Positions 1 through 9,096 of a DNA stretch of 64,000 nucleotides are shown here, in pieces. The first letter of the stretch is position 1. Each line of letters opens with the position of its first letter. The position numbers and the translations under genes were made by a program. The DNA comes from Flavobacteria bacterium GWA2_35_26. Lineage in GTDB: Bacteria; Bacteroidota; Bacteroidia; Flavobacteriales; Flavobacteriaceae. Where the stretch lies: assembly GCA_001800905.1 (NCBI GenBank), contig MGWH01000004.1:1-64000 (forward strand), given 5' to 3'. The notes under the pieces are model-generated. The model was given only the letters and a program-made list of their open reading frames with translations, did not search any database and was not told the DNA's origin.

Positions 1-3000
1 ATGGATTTTTTGGGAATGCATCGTTACGATCCAATATACCATCGCCATCAGAATCTAAATCCAAATAATCTGGAGTGCCATCTCGATCAGTATCTACAAT
101 CCCTTCGGTTCCATTTGAAAGTCCATCACCATCACAATCCGCTGCATTCCATGCTGAACTTGGTGTTACAGTTCGGTTTGCCAATACAAATTTACATCCG
201 TTTTTCGGATCGGTTCCGTCTGTTTTTTCAGTACCATCAATCACTCCATCTCCGTCAGTATCAGAATTCAATGAATCTGTACCGTCAATAGCTTCTTGAG
301 TATTACTTACTCCATCACCATCCATGTCGGCATCATTTTGATTTCCAATACCGTCACCGTCTGTGTCTAAATCTATAAATAGAGCAAAGGTTACACTACC
401 CGTACCATCAGAGTTAGTACCTGAAATAGTGAAGTCTCTACTTGTTAACAATACTGTAGGGGTTCCTGTAATAGCGCCTGTTGCTGTATTGAAACTCAAC
501 CCAGCTGGTAGTGTTGGGCTAATTGCAAATGAATTTGCTGTTCCACCAGAATTACTTACAACGATAGTTGGAAGAGCAACATTAATTACTCCATAGAAAC
601 TAGATTGTGAAACGCTTAATATTGGTGACTCATCTACATTATTTACTGTAATGGCAAGCACTTTTTCATAAGTCAATCCACCTGCATCTGTTGTCTTAAT
701 TCGAACGCTATAACTTGTTTTTGTTTCAAAGTCAAAAACCGGTGTAGCTTTCAATTGGTTTTCTGCAATGGTAAAACTTTCATTGTCTGTACTTCCTTCT
801 CCACTAACTAAAGTATATGTATGAGTATCTCCAGTATCAGCATCTGTAGTGCTTAAAGTCCCAACTACTGCGTTAGCTGCATTGTTCTCATTTATTGAAC
901 TAGCGCTTAACGAGATATTTGTTGGTGCAGTGTTATATACTAGCGTCACGGTAGCGGTCGTACTTCCTCCTGTATTTGTAGCTGTCACCGTGTAGGTAAC
1001 AGAACCTGTCTGTGTAGCTGTCAACGTTCCAGAGATTACCCCAGTAGTAGCATTAATGGTCAGACCAGCAGGTAGTGCTGGAGAAATGCTGTAAGTAGGC
1101 GCTCCACCAGAAATAGTAGGAGTCATCACCTCTATTGCAGTACTCTGACGCACCGTTTGTGTGTCTGGTGAATAGCTCAAAGAGCTCGGAGCTACCGCAT
1201 TGAATACTTCTAAAGTAAATGTAGTCGTACCCACACACGATGCCGTGGCCGTTGTGCCCGTTACCGTATATGTTTGTGAAGCACTTACTGCTGTTGGCGT
1301 ACCACTAATTACACCCGTAGTGGTATTAAAGGTCAATCCTGAAGGTAATGCTGGGCTAATCGCATAAGTGGCCACAGTACCTCCAGTAGAGGTTGGTGAT
1401 GCACTAGTAATCGCTTTTGTTCGCTCAAAACTATAGCTTGCCGAATAAGCGATTGCTGGCAATGGAATCACACTAACGGTTACGACTTCGGATAAAGTGG
1501 TGTTTTGATTGGTAATCGCTTCTACGGTATATGCACCGGCAGTAGCCACTACTAATTCTCTTCCCGTTTCACCAGAGATGGCTACGCCATCTTTAAACCA
1601 TTGGTAACTTGTAGAAGCACTTGCCTGAAGATTAACGGTTGCCCCTTCGCAAAATGCCAAAGCAGCATTCGCGTTGTTTGTGCCCGCAAGTGCAGTAACA
1701 CCCACCTGCTGTACATAGCAGTAAGTGGTAAATTCAACTTGTTGAAGATTGGTAGCGCCACCTGTTGCACCAGTGAATCCCCAATACACATAAGGACGAC
1801 CATTGAATATGTCGGCTTTCAAGTCAATAGTAATATTGTGCCTTCTGGTACCATCGTACCACACTTGGAAGTTTTTGGCAGTTGCATCCCATACAAATCG
1901 AGCCGTATGCCATTGTCCGTCTTCCATTTGTACTTCAAATGGGGTAGAGTAGGTATTATGAGCACCCGCTGTATTTCCATTTGCAATTATGGCAATATGA
2001 TCCTGAATTGGTTCAATTGAACCGTTGTTGTAAGTGTCAAACTCTACAGCAAAAGAAGGGGTAATTCCGGCATAGCCTAATCCTCCTCCTGAAGACCCAG
2101 CATTTAAGGACTGATTTTGGAGCACAAAGGCAATACCATCCGCACCTGCATCACTATTACCTAAATATACACGGGCGTTGATATCAAAATCTTGATCCAA
2201 GAACAAACGGTTTTTATTCCAAGCAGAACCATTTCGACCACCTTGATTTGGAGTTAACGTATAAATATTTCCTGAAAGGGTAGCGTTTCCGTTGGTTTGG
2301 AAATCTGCTGCAGCAAATGGGCTACAGCTCGGGTCAGAAAGCAAAAGCGTTGTGGTTCCAGTACAGCCAGTCGAAGCTAGTGTAGCCGTAATCGTATACG
2401 TTCCTGGAATTACTGCCTGTGCTGGAGTTCCACTAATTACACCTGTACTTGTATTAAATGAAAGGCCTGTTGGCAAAGCTGGGCTTATAGCAAAAGACGT
2501 CCCGTTTGTAGTAGGTGTAATTGGCGTGATCGCTTGACCTGCTGCTATTTCAAAGCTAGAACTTGAATAAGAAATTGTAGTCGAAGGATTCACCGTAATG
2601 GTAAATGTTCGTGGCGTTCCTGCACAACCTCCAGTTACCGGAGTTACAGTGATCGTCGCTACTACGGGTGTTGTTCCTGTATTGATTCCATTGAATGGAA
2701 GAATATTTCCAGTTCCGCTCGCAGCCAACCCTATAGAAGGCGTATCATTTGTCCAATTATAGGTGGTGTTTTGGTCTTCGAAACCAAAAGCCATGGTACT
2801 ATAATTTTCAGTTGCAGTATAATTAAAACTAACAGTAGTTACTGTGCCGTCAATTCGAATAATATTGAACCCCTCGGTTCCAGTAAACTTATTGTTTGGT
2901 AAGTCATAAGTAGTTGACCAACCAGCAGTAGTATTGTCAGTCCAAATTGGAGTAAAAGGAGTCGACACAAGCACTGGAACAGGCGTACTTGGATTTCCTA

Positions 3001-5947
3001 CACTAGCAAAGGCAACCAATGGGTTGGTTACTGGTGTACTGAATGTAGCAGTAAACACACCTGCCCTAGTATTTCGAATCTGATTTCCAGAGGTAGGAAC
3101 ACTATAAATTTGAGGAAATCTTGTTCCATCATACATTCCACCTGCGTTAGCCGCAAGCCCTCCTCCTGTTTGCGTGATACTTACAGTAATGCCATTCTGA
3201 CCTGTTCCACTGGCAGTTCCACTGGCGATACTATTTAGTGTCATCCACTGATAACCAGCAGTATTTACTGGACTGAAGTTAATCACAGAAGTAGGCGCGC
3301 CGTTACATACCGTTTGGCTAGTAACTGCAGCTACTTGGGGTGGTGTACAAGTCGTGGCGTTCACCGAATTGGACTGTGTTCCACCACCAATGCTATTTAC
3401 AGCACGAATGCGAATTGGATATGCGGTAGCATCATTTAAGCCTGAGATCACAAGCGGAGTAGTAGTGTCTGCCGGAGATAGTGTCAGCCAATTTGTTCCA
3501 TCATCAATACTGTATTGGTAATTGGTAATTGCCTGACCTCCATTAGAAGTAGGTGCCGTAAAATTAATAGTGGCCGTTCCTGTTCCTCTAGTAATAGAGG
3601 TGATGGTTGGCGCTCCTGGAGTCGTAGAAGAAGCGGCTCCATAACCTACTGCGGTAGTAATGTTATCAAACTCAAATCCCGAACCACCAAATACAATTCG
3701 AGTAAAATAAATTGTTGGGTCATCCAATTCAAGATTAATATATGCAAAGGCCTCACCCGCTGCAAGTGTTCTCTTATAAAGATTAGTATTGTATGCTGTT
3801 CCATTCACAGCTGTTACACTTGTGCCTGTTAATAAGTCAAGAACGGTTTGTGCCGTAAAAGTTCCAAGCTGAATTTCATTGCCTCCGCAAGAACCATAAA
3901 TGGTAACATTATTATTGGCGTTTCCTGCTGCCCACCAAAAACCAACATATCGAGAAGCGTCGGTAAGGCTAATACTTACTTCACCTGAGTTTGCAGCTTG
4001 CAAGTATTTCGAACCACTTCCTCCCCAAACATCATCTGCCTTAACCTCAACCGTTCCAGTGTTTGATCTGGTAAATGTTCCCACTTCAAACGTTCCCGTA
4101 GCAGCAAGATTTCCAAGACTGAATGCATTAAAGTTTTCCGTGCGTGAGCCGGTTTGACCTTGAATTGCAGAAGTAGTTACGTCAGGCGGAGATAGCTTGA
4201 ACCGTACATTAGGAGCCGTATTAGGGCAAGGCACAATAGTTGCAGTTACAGCAGTTCTTGTGGTATTTAAACATCCAGAGCTTGTATTTCTAGATTGTGC
4301 ATAAAAAGTAGTAGTAGTAGAAATTACCGGAGTAGTAAATGATGTCACACCTTGGCCTCCGCTCAACACGGTTCCTCCTGTAGCAGAAGCATACCAATCA
4401 ACTGTCGTGCCGGATGCCACAGAAACTACCAATGGTACAGTTCCTGCACCACTATTAGTGCCGGCACTTACCGCTGTAGGGGCAACAGGTGCTTGATTAG
4501 ATGGACAGTTAGCCACATAAGTTGTACTAGCAGAATAAAAATCTAAAAAGGCATTGTCATCAGGATCATTCCAAAGACCAAATTCTACAATATAAGAACT
4601 TATACTACCAGGGAACGAGGTTGCAGGAGGTCCAAAATCATTCCATGTAGTTCCTCCGTTCCAATTTGTTACTACAAAGTTTTCACCTGACCCCCAGTTA
4701 TTAGGTTCGCCACCTGCCCAATTATTATATTTTCCAGGAACATTTGTATCACCATTTCTGATTATTGTTCCAGATTCAGGACCTGACGACCATTTATATA
4801 CTCCTTCTTGATCTTTGTCTGATAGACCAATTAAAACATTTTGTGCTGTGGTATTCGTTGAAACAAAACTATCTTCAGCAGCTGAAGTGATTGTAACTAA
4901 ATATCCAGTACTTCCCTTATAGGTTAATGCAGCTGCATCGGCTAAAATCTGATTAAAAACGCTTGCGCCACCGCTACGTCCAGTACTAGGCCAACTTACA
5001 GGCTTATAAAAATGGCCGTTTACTGGATTATAAAAATTGCCAGCTTCATTTACAGTTGCAGATACTGATAATTTGATATCTCCTGCTCCTGTACCAGTAG
5101 CAACAGAAAGTGAAGCTAATGCGGCATTGATATTAGCCTGGGTCCCAGTGAAACTAATTCGAGTAAGTCCTGACCATGAAGTGTACCCTGTAGATCTGGT
5201 TAAACCATTAAAAACTCCAAAACTAAAACTAGCTCCAGTTGGCGGATTAACCAATCCAACTGAAGCTAACAAGATGTCACTACTGCCAAAATTTGCTAAA
5301 ACAAAATCTCCTGGATCTTGGTTAGCTGTACTTAAAACAAAATTTGCAGGGTTAGGAGAAATAACTCTAGGTAAAGCATCTAAATAATCATTCAAATCAT
5401 TCAAAGCAGTATTCCCAGTTGCAGCATTACCAGAAACGGTTTGACCATCTGCAGGAATTGTGTAAGAAGCATTAGTAAGTTTAAAACCAAAATTGGATTT
5501 TCCAATAGCATTTCCTCCTTGAATAGAATAATTTACTCCACCATATGCAGAAAGATTTAAGGAAATATTATTGTCTGCAATAAAGCCAAATACTTGATTG
5601 GCGCTCCCGGAATTAACCCGCCAGTTTAAAGCCCCAGAAATATCCACTTTTCTTCCATTAGTCAACTGAAGAAGGAGTTTACCTTTGATATCATTACCTT
5701 GGCTTAGTTCAAAACGACCCGAATTGGTTGTCTGAACAAACTGAACCTTTGCAATTCCAAGCGTAGAAAAACGCTTAATGTTTGTTGCTGAGTTGGTGTT
5801 GTTTCCTATCAATCCGATAAAACCATCATTAAATGGTACACTAACCTCAATTTGTGAAAAAACACTAGTAAAGAATAACAAGGCAAATGCCAAAATTATT
5901 TTTTTCATAAATACATGGATAGATCCAATTCGTTTTTTACTTTTCAT
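1..5947 (-). CDS. Giant multidomain secreted adhesin, 3' end outside window
   Basis: I translated this frame by hand: it stays open from an ATG at 5947 to the window edge, so at least 1982 residues are present and the C-terminus is missing. A signal peptide ends near residue 32 (hydrophobic run then VFSQ); a second in-frame ATG at 5908 (MKKIILAF) gives a more classical signal peptide and may be the true start. Approximate domain order: N-terminal beta-rich region; C-type lectin-like domain 300-455 (EPNNW, WNDF motifs); Ig-like 478-575; unassigned beta-sandwich 576-770; fibronectin III 775-866; a split PKD-like domain 868-1120; putative-Ig (He_PIG) 1121-1200; legume-type lectin 1208-1411 (DGIAFVLQ, AVEFDTYNN); Ig 1412-1490; two He_PIG 1491-1671; cadherin-like 1672-1766; He_PIG 1769-1858; thrombospondin type 3 calcium-binding repeats from 1859. 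Such proteins are usually exported by the type IX system, whose C-terminal sorting domain would lie off the window (inference). Likely role: carbohydrate or surface attachment. Confidence 0.9.
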   Translation of the reverse strand, partial: MKSKKRIGSIHVFMKKIILAFALLFFTSVFSQIEVSVPFNDGFIGLIGNNTNSATNIKRFSTLGIAKVQFVQTTNSGRFELSQGNDIKGKLLLQLTNGRKVDISGALNWRVNSGSANQVFGFIADNNISLNLSAYGGVNYSIQGGNAIGKSNFGFKLTNASYTIPADGQTVSGNAATGNTALNDLNDYLDALPRVISPNPANFVLSTANQDPGDFVLANFGSSDILLASVGLVNPPTGASFSFGVFNGLTRSTGYTSWSGLTRISFTGTQANINAALASLSVATGTGAGDIKLSVSATVNEAGNFYNPVNGHFYKPVSWPSTGRSGGASVFNQILADAAALTYKGSTGYLVTITSAAEDSFVSTNTTAQNVLIGLSDKDQEGVYKWSSGPESGTIIRNGDTNVPGKYNNWAGGEPNNWGSGENFVVTNWNGGTTWNDFGPPATSFPGSISSYIVEFGLWNDPDDNAFLDFYSASTTYVANCPSNQAPVAPTAVSAGTNSGAGTVPLVVSVASGTTVDWYASATGGTVLSGGQGVTSFTTPVISTTTTFYAQSRNTSSGCLNTTRTAVTATIVPCPNTAPNVRFKLSPPDVTTSAIQGQTGSRTENFNAFSLGNLAATGTFEVGTFTRSNTGTVEVKADDVWGGSGSKYLQAANSGEVSISLTDASRYVGFWWAAGNANNNVTIYGSCGGNEIQLGTFTAQTVLDLLTGTSVTAVNGTAYNTNLYKRTLAAGEAFAYINLELDDPTIYFTRIVFGGSGFEFDNITTAVGYGAASSTTPGAPTITSITRGTGTATINFTAPTSNGGQAITNYQYSIDDGTNWLTLSPADTTTPLVISGLNDATAYPIRIRAVNSIGGGTQSNSVNATTCTPPQVAAVTSQTVCNGAPTSVINFSPVNTAGYQWMTLNSIASGTASGTGQNGITVSITQTGGGLAANAGGMYDGTRFPQIYSVPTSGNQIRNTRAGVFTATFSTPVTNPLVAFASVGNPSTPVPVLVSTPFTPIWTDNTTAGWSTTYDLPNNKFTGTEGFNIIRIDGTVTTVSFNYTATENYSTMAFGFEDQNTTYNWTNDTPSIGLAASGTGNILPFNGINTGTTPVVATITVTPVTGGCAGTPRTFTITVNPSTTISYSSSSFEIAAGQAITPITPTTNGTSFAISPALPTGLSFNTSTGVISGTPAQAVIPGTYTITATLASTGCTGTTTLLLSDPSCSPFAAADFQTNGNATLSGNIYTLTPNQGGRNGSAWNKNRLFLDQDFDINARVYLGNSDAGADGIAFVLQNQSLNAGSSGGGLGYAGITPSFAVEFDTYNNGSIEPIQDHIAIIANGNTAGAHNTYSTPFEVQMEDGQWHTARFVWDATAKNFQVWYDGTRRHNITIDLKADIFNGRPYVYWGFTGATGGATNLQQVEFTTYCYVQQVGVTALAGTNNANAALAFCEGATVNLQASASTSYQWFKDGVAISGETGRELVVATAGAYTVEAITNQNTTLSEVVTVSVIPLPAIAYSASYSFERTKAITSASPTSTGGTVATYAISPALPSGLTFNTTTGVISGTPTAVSASQTYTVTGTTATASCVGTTTFTLEVFNAVAPSSLSYSPDTQTVRQSTAIEVMTPTISGGAPTYSISPALPAGLTINATTGVISGTLTATQTGSVTYTVTATNTGGSTTATVTLVYNTAPTNISLSASSINENNAANAVVGTLSTTDADTGDTHTYTLVSGEGSTDNESFTIAENQLKATPVFDFETKTSYSVRIKTTDAGGLTYEKVLAITVNNVDESPILSVSQSSFYGVINVALPTIVVSNSGGTANSFAISPTLPAGLSFNTATGAITGTPTVLLTSRDFTISGTNSDGTGSVTFALFIDLDTDGDGIGNQNDADMDGDGVSNTQEAIDGTDSLNSDTDGDGVIDGTEKTDGTDPKNGCKFVLANRTVTPSSAWNAADCDGDGLSNGTEGIVDTDRDGTPDYLDLDSDGDGILDRNDAFPKNP

Positions 5948-6306
5948 AAATTCTTATTAAATAAAATTAAATATTATACAGTTTAGGGGTACAACTGTAA
6001 ATTCAATAAGAAATGGGATTTAATATACTAACGTAACTGTGTGGGTAAACAATCGTTAATTATTTCGCGCAAATTTACTATTAAATAATTTATTTGTAAT
6101 CTATTTTCTATAAAAGATTGTCCAATAAATTCAAAAACAAGACAAAATACCAAAAAAATACTATTTTTATTGCCCTTTTGAATTCAAAAAATTTGCCAAA
6201 AAAATTCTCTTGTCACTTCAAAAAAAAACCTATTTTTACGAAACCATTCAGGAGAAATAAAACCCTTTTATTTCTTGAAATTGACAACCTAATAGATACA
6301 TAAAAG
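5948..6306. other. Divergent intergenic region between adhesin and recA
   Basis: AT-rich, no credible gene. For the adhesin (minus strand) a TAAATTTG -7-like element lies at 6077-6070 but has no clear -33 element. A 7-base inverted repeat (TACAGTT at 5977-5983, AACTGTA at 5993-5999) sits in the presumed adhesin leader and could be an operator or leader hairpin. The recA promoter candidate is listed separately. Confidence 0.5.
6210..6238 (+). promoter_or_regulatory. Candidate recA promoter
   Basis: TTG at 6210-6212, an 18-base spacer, then TATTTTTA at 6231-6238. This matches the Bacteroidota housekeeping pattern (TTG, 17-23 bases, TAnnTTTG) except for the last base. It lies about 70 bases before the recA start. 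I see no obvious LexA-type operator. Confidence 0.4.
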
Positions 6307-7314
6307 ATGAGTTCAGAGAAAGAAGCCAAGTTAAAAGCGTTACAACTTACGCTGGATAAACTAGACAAAACTTACGGAAAAGGAACCGTAATGAAAATGG
6401 GCGATAAAGCCGTAGAAGAAGTAGAAGTGATTTCATCTGGATCTCTTGGTGTCGATTTAGCATTAGGGGTAGGTGGTTATCCAAAAGGAAGAATTATCGA
6501 AATCTACGGACCAGAATCGTCTGGTAAAACCACTTTAACCTTACATGCCATTGCCGAAGCGCAAAAAGCAGGCGGAATTGCAGCCTTTATCGATGCAGAA
6601 CATGCTTTTGATAGAAACTATGCTGAGAAATTAGGAGTAGACATCGAAAACTTAATCATTTCGCAACCAGATAATGGAGAACAAGCTTTAGAAATTGCGG
6701 AGAACTTAATTCGTTCAGGAGCGATTGACATTGTGGTTATTGACTCGGTAGCAGCCTTGACACCAAAAAGCGAAATTGAAGGCGAAATGGGAGATTCTAA
6801 AATGGGTCTTCATGCGCGTTTGATGTCACAAGCCTTGCGTAAATTAACAGGAACAATTAGCAAAACACATTGTACGGTTTTCTTCATCAACCAGTTGAGA
6901 GAGAAAATTGGAGTGATGTTTGGTAACCCAGAAACTACAACGGGTGGAAACGCCTTGAAATTTTATGCTTCGGTTCGTTTGGATATTCGTCGTTCATCTC
7001 AGATTAAAGATGGTGAGAGCGTAATTGGAAACAGAACCAAAGTAAAAGTGGTGAAAAATAAAGTGGCTCCGCCTTTTAGAACGGCTGAATTCGACATTAT
7101 GTATGGCGAAGGAGTTTCTAAAACAGGTGAGATCTTAGATTTAGCAGTAGAGTTTGAAATCATCAAAAAATCAGGTTCTTGGTTCAGTTATGGTGATACT
7201 AAATTAGGACAAGGTCGTGATGCGGTGAAAGCCTTAATCAAAGACAACCCAGAATTAGCTGATGAACTAGAAGAAAAAATCAAATCGCAAATCAAAGAAT
7301 TAGCAGCTGAATAA
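6307..7314 (+). CDS. recA: Recombinase RecA
   Basis: RecA forms filaments on single-stranded DNA, drives ATP-dependent strand exchange and activates the SOS response. The 335-residue protein has the normal family length. Walker A GPESSGKT is at residues 68-75, FIDAEHAFD follows, and the L2 region carries [20 protein letters not shown]. The C-terminus is acidic and ends ELAAE, as usual. The ATG at 6307 gives the standard N-terminus with a Lys/Leu-rich helix. It is a single-gene unit: divergent from the adhesin, followed by a strong terminator, and facing the minus-strand acyltransferase. Nothing is unusual in the sequence. Confidence 0.98.
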   Translation: MSSEKEAKLKALQLTLDKLDKTYGKGTVMKMGDKAVEEVEVISSGSLGVDLALGVGGYPKGRIIEIYGPESSGKTTLTLHAIAEAQKAGGIAAFIDAEHAFDRNYAEKLGVDIENLIISQPDNGEQALEIAENLIRSGAIDIVVIDSVAALTPKSEIEGEMGDSKMGLHARLMSQALRKLTGTISKTHCTVFFINQLREKIGVMFGNPETTTGGNALKFYASVRLDIRRSSQIKDGESVIGNRTKVKVVKNKVAPPFRTAEFDIMYGEGVSKTGEILDLAVEFEIIKKSGSWFSYGDTKLGQGRDAVKALIKDNPELADELEEKIKSQIKELAAE

Positions 7315-7334
7315 AACTTCTATCTATAAATTAA

Positions 7335-7368
7335 AACCGCAAGTAATAGCACTACTTGCGGTTTTTTT
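7335..7368 (+). terminator. Rho-independent terminator after recA
   Basis: Perfect 11-base stem (AACCGCAAGTA at 7335-7345 with TACTTGCGGTT at 7353-7363) and a seven-base loop, followed by a T run. It lies 20 bases after the recA stop and just before the end of the convergent gene. Confidence 0.85.
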
Positions 7369-7375
7369 ATGCTTC

Positions 7376-8101
7376 TTACTTATCAAAATCCACTAGTTGT
7401 TGGTAAATGGTTTGAAAAACTTGTGCTTTAATTTCCTTTCTATCCTCTAGGGTTTTGCCTTTAGTCTCGACATGTTCGTGGATTTTTACTCGCATTAGTC
7501 CTGGACTGCCGCTAAAAAAAGTATAGGACAATCGTTTTTTGTTGTCGCCAAAAGAAATAGGAACTATAGGAATTTGGTGTTCAATTGCCAAACGAAAAGC
7601 GCCATCTTTAAAGGTGTCTAAAACGATTGATTCATCATAAGGAACACCTCCTTCAGGAAAAATGCACACGCTCAATCCGCGATTCAATCGGTTTTGAGCA
7701 CTTTCATACACTGCTCTTCGGCTCTGTGCATTATTTCGGTCCACCAAGATGCAAGTTCTTTTATAGAAAAATCCAAATAAAGGAATCGAAGCCAATTCTT
7801 TTTTGCCCACAAAAACAAAAGGGCGATCCACAACGGCTAACATCAACATAATATCCGTCATCGAAGTATGATTGGCTACAATCATATAACTTTTGTTTGG
7901 ATGTAAGCCTTGAATGGTTTCTACTTTGTAATAAAAACCCATGCTGAACAAAATGAACTTTCCCCAGATCCTTGCCAGGGCAAAAAAATAAGGATAACCG
8001 CGCTCTGATACTATAGACAATAACAACAACGGCAACATGACCAATATAGGTAAGGCAATCATGATGTAAAACCAAACCCGCCACAACAACCAAAAAAGCA
8101 T
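7376..8101 (-). CDS. 1-acyl-sn-glycerol-3-phosphate acyltransferase family protein
   Basis: PlsC-type enzyme that transfers an acyl chain to lysophosphatidic acid, making phosphatidic acid at the inner membrane. Catalytic block I is NHTSMTD (H-x4-D); block III is FPEGG in CIFPEGGVPYDES. A hydrophobic N-terminal segment (WFYIMIALPILVMLPLLLL) anchors it. I chose the ATG at 8101 (MLFWLLWRVW, 241 residues) because it starts at the conserved membrane segment and has AGAGGAG just upstream. The frame is open to an ATG at 8179, with further ATGs at 8146 and 8116, so up to 26 more residues are possible. Convergent with recA. The exact acyl acceptor cannot be read from sequence. Confidence 0.88.
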   Translation of the reverse strand: MLFWLLWRVWFYIMIALPILVMLPLLLLSIVSERGYPYFFALARIWGKFILFSMGFYYKVETIQGLHPNKSYMIVANHTSMTDIMLMLAVVDRPFVFVGKKELASIPLFGFFYKRTCILVDRNNAQSRRAVYESAQNRLNRGLSVCIFPEGGVPYDESIVLDTFKDGAFRLAIEHQIPIVPISFGDNKKRLSYTFFSGSPGLMRVKIHEHVETKGKTLEDRKEIKAQVFQTIYQQLVDFDK

Positions 8102-8253
8102 TTTAACTCCTCTCATAGTTGCCAAATGTATGAAATGGATCGACATTTTGAAAATATAATTGAATCCTTGGTAATTCAAGTATCTTAAAAGCAGTCTTGA
8201 GAGTTGAAAAAGTAAAACTGAGTAGAATTATAAATTATTACAATAAATATTTA

Positions 8254-8280
8254 TTGATTATCAATAAATTTGTATATTTG
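8254..8280 (+). promoter_or_regulatory. Promoter for the DUF2975/HTH pair
   Basis: TTG at 8254-8256 and a consensus TATATTTG at 8273-8280 (spacer 16, slightly short), 26 bases before the start codon at 8307. Confidence 0.5.
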
Positions 8281-8306
8281 TCGGTGTAATTTAAATCGTC
8301 AAAAAA

Positions 8307-8843
8307 ATGAAAAAAAATAATTCTACAATTTTAAAAGGACTGCATATTGTTTCCTGGATCATTTTTATTGGGCTATGTATCGAAGCAGGTGCATTGCTGT
8401 TTAATTTTATTTTTGCCTTAGTAAAACCTGTTGCAACTCACAATGTCTATAAGGGATTAGATCTGTCTGTATTGTACGAAAAAGAGTTTCCGCACTTTGT
8501 GGGTATCATGAGTGGTATTGTTCTTTTGGCCTTGCTTAAAGCCTACTTGTTTTATTTGGTAGTGAGCTTATTTAGCAAATTGAATATTGAAGCTCCCTTT
8601 AGTCTGGCTATAGCCAAAATCATCGAAAAGATAAGTTACGAAGCGTTTTCGATTGCAATTATAAGTGTTGTTGCTAATCAATATGCTGAAAAATTAATTC
8701 AAGAAGGTTACGAAATAAGCGAAACCAATGTTTATTGGAACGACACGGCGGCTTTTTTAATGATGGCAGCAATTGTGTATGTTATTGCCCAGATTTTCAA
8801 AAGAGGTATTGAATTACAAGCTGAAAACGACCTAACAATTTAA
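8307..8843 (+). CDS. DUF2975 family membrane protein
   Basis: The 178-residue protein has about four hydrophobic segments (near residues 10-35, 65-90, 110-130 and 145-160) and a charged C-terminus, so it is an inner-membrane protein. The pattern fits DUF2975, a family commonly encoded next to a small YozG-like HTH regulator. Here the HTH gene starts four bases after this stop, which strongly suggests one transcript. By analogy with other membrane protein/regulator pairs it may sense or sequester something for the regulator, but that is inference; no function has been read from sequence. The pair has its own promoter and terminator between unrelated minus-strand genes. Confidence 0.8.
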   Translation: MKKNNSTILKGLHIVSWIIFIGLCIEAGALLFNFIFALVKPVATHNVYKGLDLSVLYEKEFPHFVGIMSGIVLLALLKAYLFYLVVSLFSKLNIEAPFSLAIAKIIEKISYEAFSIAIISVVANQYAEKLIQEGYEISETNVYWNDTAAFLMMAAIVYVIAQIFKRGIELQAENDLTI

Positions 8844-8846
8844 AGT

Positions 8847-9056
8847 ATGGCAATTGTAGTAAACCTAGATGTAATGATGGCAAAACGCAAAATGTCATTA
8901 AACGAATTGTCAGAAAAAGTAGAACTGACTTTAGCCAATCTTTCTATTCTTAAAACAGGCAAAGCAAAGGCAATTCGATTTAGTACTTTAGAAGCCATAT
9001 GCAGCGCTTTAGACTGTCAACCGGGCGATATTTTAGAATATACCGCTGAAGATTAA
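8847..9056 (+). CDS. Small HTH (XRE/YozG-like) transcriptional regulator
   Basis: This 69-residue protein is a single Cro/C1-type helix-turn-helix domain: MSLNELSEKVELTLANLSIL spans the recognition helices, followed by FSTLEAICSALDCQPGDILEY, the standard C-terminal signature of the YozG/XRE group. There is no sensor domain. It starts three bases after the DUF2975 stop and is co-transcribed with it. It probably binds DNA as a dimer and may regulate its own operon (inference). Confidence 0.9.
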   Translation: MAIVVNLDVMMAKRKMSLNELSEKVELTLANLSILKTGKAKAIRFSTLEAICSALDCQPGDILEYTAED

Positions 9057-9061
9057 AAAAC

Positions 9062-9089
9062 AAAAGCACTACTCTCGTAGTGCTTTTTT
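9062..9089. terminator. Bidirectional terminator between HTH gene and envC-like gene
   Basis: Perfect 11-base stem AAAAGCACTAC (9062-9072) / GTAGTGCTTTT (9077-9087), loop TCTC, T-rich on both strands. It serves the HTH gene on the plus strand and the EnvC-like gene on the minus strand. Confidence 0.85.
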
Positions 9090-9096
9090 ATTATTC

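Noticed and set aside
1601..2020. Plus-strand 139-residue open frame
   Set aside because: Lies antisense to the adhesin, whose minus-strand frame shows clear lectin and Ig domains; Ser/Cys/Ile-rich translation is a shadow.
1..5947. Degenerate tandem repeats as CRISPR or IS
   Set aside because: The similarity comes from repeated He_PIG/Ig-like domains at protein level; no identical short repeats with unique spacers.
6118..6303. Plus-strand 61-residue frame before recA
   Set aside because: Low-complexity Lys/Phe/Asn translation in the AT-rich promoter region; overlaps the recA promoter.
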